From positions 4,322,329-4,386,328 of the forward strand of contig JAMKCF010000012.1 of assembly GCA_023634235.1 (NCBI GenBank): 64,000 nt of DNA, written 5' to 3'. How positions within the stretch are numbered: position 1 is the stretch's first letter; every line of letters starts with the position of its first letter. Below are positions 58,901 through 64,000 of this stretch, piece by piece. The DNA comes from Pisaster brevispinus (lineage: Eukaryota; Echinodermata; Asteroidea; Forcipulatida; Asteriidae). The notes below the pieces were generated by a model, which saw nothing but the letters and a program-made list of their open reading frames with translations, did not search any database and was not told where the DNA came from. A program made the translations under genes and the position numbers.

Positions 58901-61619
58901 TACTTTTTCCCACATGCTATTTATACACACACACAGACAGGTTTAAATATATTTAATTCATTATACAAATAATGTCATTATGGTATTATTGATGCTCTAC
59001 TTTGTGTAAAATTAAAGAACTTGGGCAGGTTACCTTTAACAAAATCCCACAAATCACCTTTTCAATTAGGCTTTTTATACCAGCACATTTCATATTTTAT
59101 CAAATACGTTGATCAACAATTAATACCGCACTTATGCAAATAAGTCGGAAGTCCAATTTGCTTGATGCTGGTAGCGGTTTGTTTGATACACTGACTGCTG
59201 ATGAAGATGATTTATGTACCATTTGCTCTTCAATACTTGATTGCATTGATTAAATGAAATCATATATACCTTGGCTTAATATGAATGGTTGAGGATAGTT
59301 TTATATTTCAAATGAGTCATCGAAAACCATCTGAATCGCAATCCCAGTGGCGTAACGAAAGACATTTTCATTGGGGGGGGGGGGTGGTTGGCGTGGGCAA
59401 AAAACATAATTTTTGGTCTTAGTAGGTAGTTATGACTGTATACTGACCCATACATTTTTGCATTATGGAGCTGATGGTCTGGGCTGAAACTTTGTTATTG
59501 ACATTCTGATTGGGTGTACGTTTCTGGCCAGTTAGTATCACGTGGTTACAAAGTTGACTGATTTGAACAAAAGTGTTTTATTTATCACATGATTACCAAC
59601 AGTACAGTACTAATATATATTCACAGTCTGTCTTCTTCAATCTCATTTGTGGGGCTGGAGGGGGAGGGGCAAGTCTTCAGAGCAAGGGGGCTCGATGTCT
59701 AGATAAACCCCCCCCCAAAAAAAAAAAAAAATAAATAAATAAATAAATAAAATATTCTGGCATGTACCAAGCACAATGCAGAACAAAAATACCTGTTAGA
59801 AAACATATAAATATTTTGCAAAACGTAAAAGGGATTTAACAATTAAAAATGCCAGTTTCTCAAAAACTAGTTTACCTGTTTTGATGGGATTGTCAACACA
59901 GGTTATAGTGTAACAATGTGTTCATTGTGGGATTGGAATGAGTTTCATCTTCTGAAGTTCAAATGTAACTGTTAGGACTCACCAATGTAGGCTAAAAGTC
60001 CCTTTAAATTAATTTGAAACGTGATGTTTCTTCAGCATGGATCCGGTCCTTGGTTACTGTTTCTTACATCCAAAGGTCACGGTTCGGACTCACTGGAGAT
60101 GCTCTTCATTTCCGTCTTTAATTAAAACACAAGACAATACCATACTCATATTTCTCAGTGGATGAGAAATCTAGAAGGGTTTTTAGATATCAGTCCTATG
60201 AAGATATCAGTCCCAAGTTAATTGGGGAAGGATCCGACTTTCATTTATGATACTTTTGGATCGGAAACTATATTTTTCTTATTTTTCCCATTTACTCATG
60301 AGTTATAACTTTCAGAATTAATATGGTATGCGAATAAAATTATACTTCACAGGCTTGAATTCAGATTTTAATTTTCATTAAATTTCATTGGTCCATAATT
60401 ATATTTCTGATGAAGTTTTATTTTGTATTAAAAGAAGAAGAGGATGCTGTAACTCTCGTGATTCGTCATGATAAAAAAAATATAAGTAAAGTATCTTGAA
60501 TCTAAAAGCTAACATTTTATCAACTTAATGAGAAATAGTTCTGTCATCAACTGACCCAATTCGCCTGACGTCATCATTACAATAATGTTGGTAGTCCATT
60601 GTTCCCGTGTGTTCATGGTGTTAGGTACAGTGCACATTTTAGGCGACGCAGCAATTACACACTTGCTATAACTTGCAGTACAACTCCCACTATGGCAAGT
60701 GCAGCAGATAGTAGCAGTGTGTGATGTTGGTGCATGGGGGGGGGGGGGGTCAGTACTTCCATATGTTGAAATTAGGCCCTTTTTGTAAACCCAGTTTTTG
60801 TTGATTTAGCTAAATCAATTAAAAATCCAAATAAACGCAAATAATGCAGGAAATCCCCACAAAACTTCAACTGTTATTCACTGAATATCAAAAAAAAACA
60901 TGGCCACCTCACTCGATCACACATTTACGCATACTTTCCTTTTTGAAAACTAGAGGATTAGAATGAATGCTCTTTTCCCAAATCCAATGATGGACCATTG
61001 GAAGATGGTGTTTTATTTGCAGAAAAAAATAACCTGCTGATTTGATGCTCTAAAGTTGACATTGATATTGGTATTGATACCATAGGCCTTCATGATTTAC
61101 AGGGAGATGGATGCATGTGTCTTTTTCATCTTCTCTACAGAAGTATATGGGTAACCATGCTATTGTTGAAGGTCCCTTGGTTTCATAACCAGAAGAAGTG
61201 GCAGCTAAAGAGCCAGATATTTTGCTCTCATCACTTTGAGTGTGCTCTAGTCCGTGATACATCTGGGTCACTTTTTCACTGGGTCCCAGTGACTCCCCAC
61301 TGGGCCCCCATGGCTCATGAGTTTCCTTAATTGTTTTTTAATTTGATTTTTAGAGCTCTATATTTATCTGGATTTTTTGTGTGGGGTCACCTGGGGCCTT
61401 GGGGGGAGGGGTGCCCCCAAGCCCCCCCCCCCACACACACACACTGCTATGCTGCTGCACGTTATAGTCAAAACATTCAGAACAAACAGGATAGAATATA
61501 TTAAATTTTAGTGTGGCCAAAAGAATTACAGTGATATGTTGTCAATCATCCTGGGAACAATTCCAGTCGAAACTTCTATACCATCTTCAAGAAAATCATA
61601 AACAAATGCAGAATATTTT
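58901..61619. other. Non-coding stretch with G/C homopolymers
   Basis: CAGTGGCGTAACGAA at 59345, a phrase common in dispersed metazoan repeats, followed by poly-G (59375). More poly-G/C runs are at 59706, 60737 and 61423. No gene recognised. Confidence 0.45.
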
Positions 61620-61995
61620 GTGATTTAATTAGACAAATTTAGATTGTTTGTCATTGCTTGTGTGCACAACATTGGTAAGATTGAATATGTAAATGTTCAC
61701 AGATTTGCACTCAAACTGGTCATGGTGGAAAACTTCTTTTGAAATATTTTTGGTTGAAAAGTTGCAGTTTTGAGAAATGAGGAAAACAATTTTTTTTTTT
61801 ATCTTGCGAGTCCAAAACCCAATGTTTGAAAATAGTGAAAACATGTACGGGTTTTTGTCAAGTAATTTTCTTATGAATGCGATGATTGATTGAACTTAAA
61901 CGTTCACAGGCTTGTTACCTCCTCATGTTGGGTCAGACAAAGTGCGAACTCTGATCTTTGATAACTAGCAATGTTGTACACGTGCTTTAAATGAA
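61620..61995 (+). repeat. Dispersed repeat R1 (plus copy)
   Basis: CATTGGTAAGATTGAATATG, CACAGATTTGCACTCAAAC, TGGTGGAAAACTTC, AGTTTTGAGAAATGAGG, TATCTTGCGAGTCC, GATTGATTGAACTTAAACG and CATGTTGGGTCAGACAAAG. The lengths between landmarks match the other copies. Confidence 0.55.
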
Positions 61996-64000
61996 GTTTT
62001 ATAGGTTTTCTTTGTGATTATTGGAAGACCTTTACTTTGGTGTTATTTTGTCACCGGTTGCATATTATTCTTTATGAAAGTGTTTTCATGGGACAGGTCA
62101 CATATGTCTTTGTGGCACTTGGAATGTTGAAATAAAAGAAATGTGGAATTTCAAACTATTTCTTCTCAGATATTTCTCTTTCAAGGGATCACGGTACATC
62201 AAATGAAAAAGAGAGCTAAAGTTTGTCAAGGAAACAATATCTCTTTAACCTTACTCATAACTGCCCTTAAGCACAGCTGTATTGTAGGGTATGACTGTAT
62301 TTAATTCAGTACCTTTGCAATTTTTTTTCTCCAAGATCTGTCAATTTTTCCTGGAATTACAAATCTGTAATATAGGGGAATCATTATGATTTAAGATGGC
62401 TATGATAAAAGTTGATTGTATATGTCCTCTTATATTACTGGTGTTGAGTGATGACTGTTACTCAATATCCTTGGGAAATTATGGCAGACCCATTTTATTA
62501 TTTTTTTAATGATAGATCTATATACTGCCACTGTATTGGTCATATGTCTAACATGCGGTCGCAGTCATGAATATTGATATCCAAGATACATTTGAGGGTC
62601 CAGCCTTAATTTGGAAAGATTGACTCGTTATTGGAAAATCAACATGGCTGCGTAAAATACTGTAAAAGTGATTCCATTGGAGGAAAATCTGTTAAGTCAC
62701 ATTCCAAGGTCCCTTTTCTGTTAATGAATTTCATTCAGAAAAGGATACCAAATGATTTTAAGGAAATGGGCAATTTAAAAAATGATATTGCGCAGTGGCG
62801 TAGCTAGGGTTAATGGCACGCCTGGTGTCCCATTTTGTCTTGAAAATGTAAGCATTATTGAGGTATTAGTAGTCGTCTCAGGTTTAAATATTAGTCACAA
62901 TCCCATGGGGCACGCACATTTAAAGGTGGATATCATCCTCTTAAAAGAAAAAAAGTAATAACGAACAGGATAACAGAAACCTTGGTCAATTTTGTACCCC
63001 TAAGGTGGTACCTGGGGCACAATTCCCCCTTCAGATATGCCACTAAATTTGCCATCGCAATATCTCAAGTTCAAATTTGTGTTCTCTCTTCAATTCATAG
63101 GCCTACATCAAGTAAACACAATGCAACACCTTCCCTTGTGACAGTTTCTTTTGAATCAGTATCTTTCATATTCTATACCTCTCAATGGTGTCATACTATT
63201 TTTAGTTACAATGAAAGCTGTCCATGAAGTGGCTCAAATGAAACTGTAAATTCTGTCAGTTGGGTCCTAAAAAGGCACCCTGAAAATTTGCTAAGCAAAA
63301 ATCTAGATGCAAAATGGTATTTATATACAAAATGTCATGTAATGTACAGTGCTTTTGACTGCCTCCAAGGTAACGCCTGCTTGGTAAGTTGAAATTTTCA
63401 GCAATTTTGTTGCTGAACAAATTTGAAGATTGTCAAATTTTTCTCAAAATGCCATTGTTGGTTTGACCACATCCTTAATAATCATCCCTTGATAACTCAG
63501 CAACAAGGAGTTCTTTGGAGTTTGGACTTGATGATTTTCATCTCTCTCTTATTGCACTCAAATATGTCCTAATTTTCATTTTTGTATCCATCCGATCCAT
63601 CCACTCTCTTGGGTCAGCATTCTTCTTTAGTGTTAAAAGAATGCCAGACACCTACTCCAATCGACAATGCTCACAGCAGAAGAGAGTTATAATTTTAGTT
63701 AGTGGGCACAATTTTGTCAGCATTTTGTATTGGAATGGCCATGGGACCGGAAACCTCTACGATCAGTATCGCATTCAGGGCTGTGTTTGCGGCTTTTGAT
63801 TGATTACTCTTAGCGGAGGCCCATGCCGGAACGTGCCTCTAATGAATGCTGTGGTCTGTGTCATTCTGAGAAAGAAAAGTTCTATTTGTCAGATTGACGG
63901 GGTAGACTTGTACCCTAATGATGTTGACCTCTTCGCACACTGTGATTCAAGCATCGCACTGCATTAATTTGGTATTATCCACATATTGTCTCCTACTACA
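61996..64000. other. Non-coding stretch to window end
   Basis: CAGTGGCGTAGCTAGGGTTAATGGCACGCCTGG at 62794-62826 is a typical dispersed-repeat start. The rest is AT-rich. A 94-codon plus-strand frame at 63515-63799 has no recognised relation. Confidence 0.4.

Overview
The window is animal nuclear DNA: AT-rich, with small exons, GT-AG introns, long non-coding stretches and many dispersed repeats. The repeat vocabulary suggests a marine deuterostome, most likely an echinoderm such as a sea star. It includes foldback elements ending in GCTTAGCAGCTCT..GGGCCC, tRNA-headed SINEs, and hairpins with a GGCCTGACGTTTTGACCC core. The organism call rests on recalled repeat style and the two genes, not on a search.

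Two protein-coding genes can be supported. (1) On the minus strand, 19701-19918 is the first coding exon of a high-affinity choline transporter (SLC5A7/CHT1). It carries the start codon, TM1 and a clean splice donor; a splice acceptor just upstream of the start implies a non-coding 5' exon. No later exon was recognised between 1 and 19700. (2) On the plus strand, 37673-43383 is a complete seven-exon gene for LRP2-binding protein (LRP2BP), a Sel1-like repeat protein of 354 residues. All splice sites are GT-AG and the reading frame closes exactly. The two genes are divergent, about 18 kb apart. A CpG-rich patch near 35.5-35.95 kb is a candidate promoter. Three weaker exon candidates are at 552-741 (+), 33600-33780 (-) and 53018-53180 (-, faintly THAP-like).

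The rest is mostly transposon debris. 1-15 kb: SINEs, a foldback MITE inside a SINE (about 2 kb), a tandem triplication (5.4 kb), a near-perfect 170-bp palindrome (10.2 kb) and a pogo-like non-autonomous element with TA target duplication (11.9-12.7 kb). 15-19 kb: a TTAA-flanked piggyBac-like MITE inserted into an older hairpin repeat, followed by a decayed DIRS-like retrotransposon (16.5-18.8 kb, minus strand) that has lost its reverse transcriptase. 20-37 kb: mainly unique AT-rich sequence with a second TTAA MITE, a nested SINE and small hairpins. 43-64 kb: no recognised gene after the LRP2BP 3' end; several foldback elements, a dispersed repeat in three copies, and a 24-bp minisatellite of about 28 units (57361-58050) with higher-order structure.

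No operon, CRISPR array, intact tRNA or rRNA gene, or intact viral gene was seen. Nothing here reads as a clearly new biological system. The most informative structures are the datable nested insertions, the foldback elements and the higher-order minisatellite.
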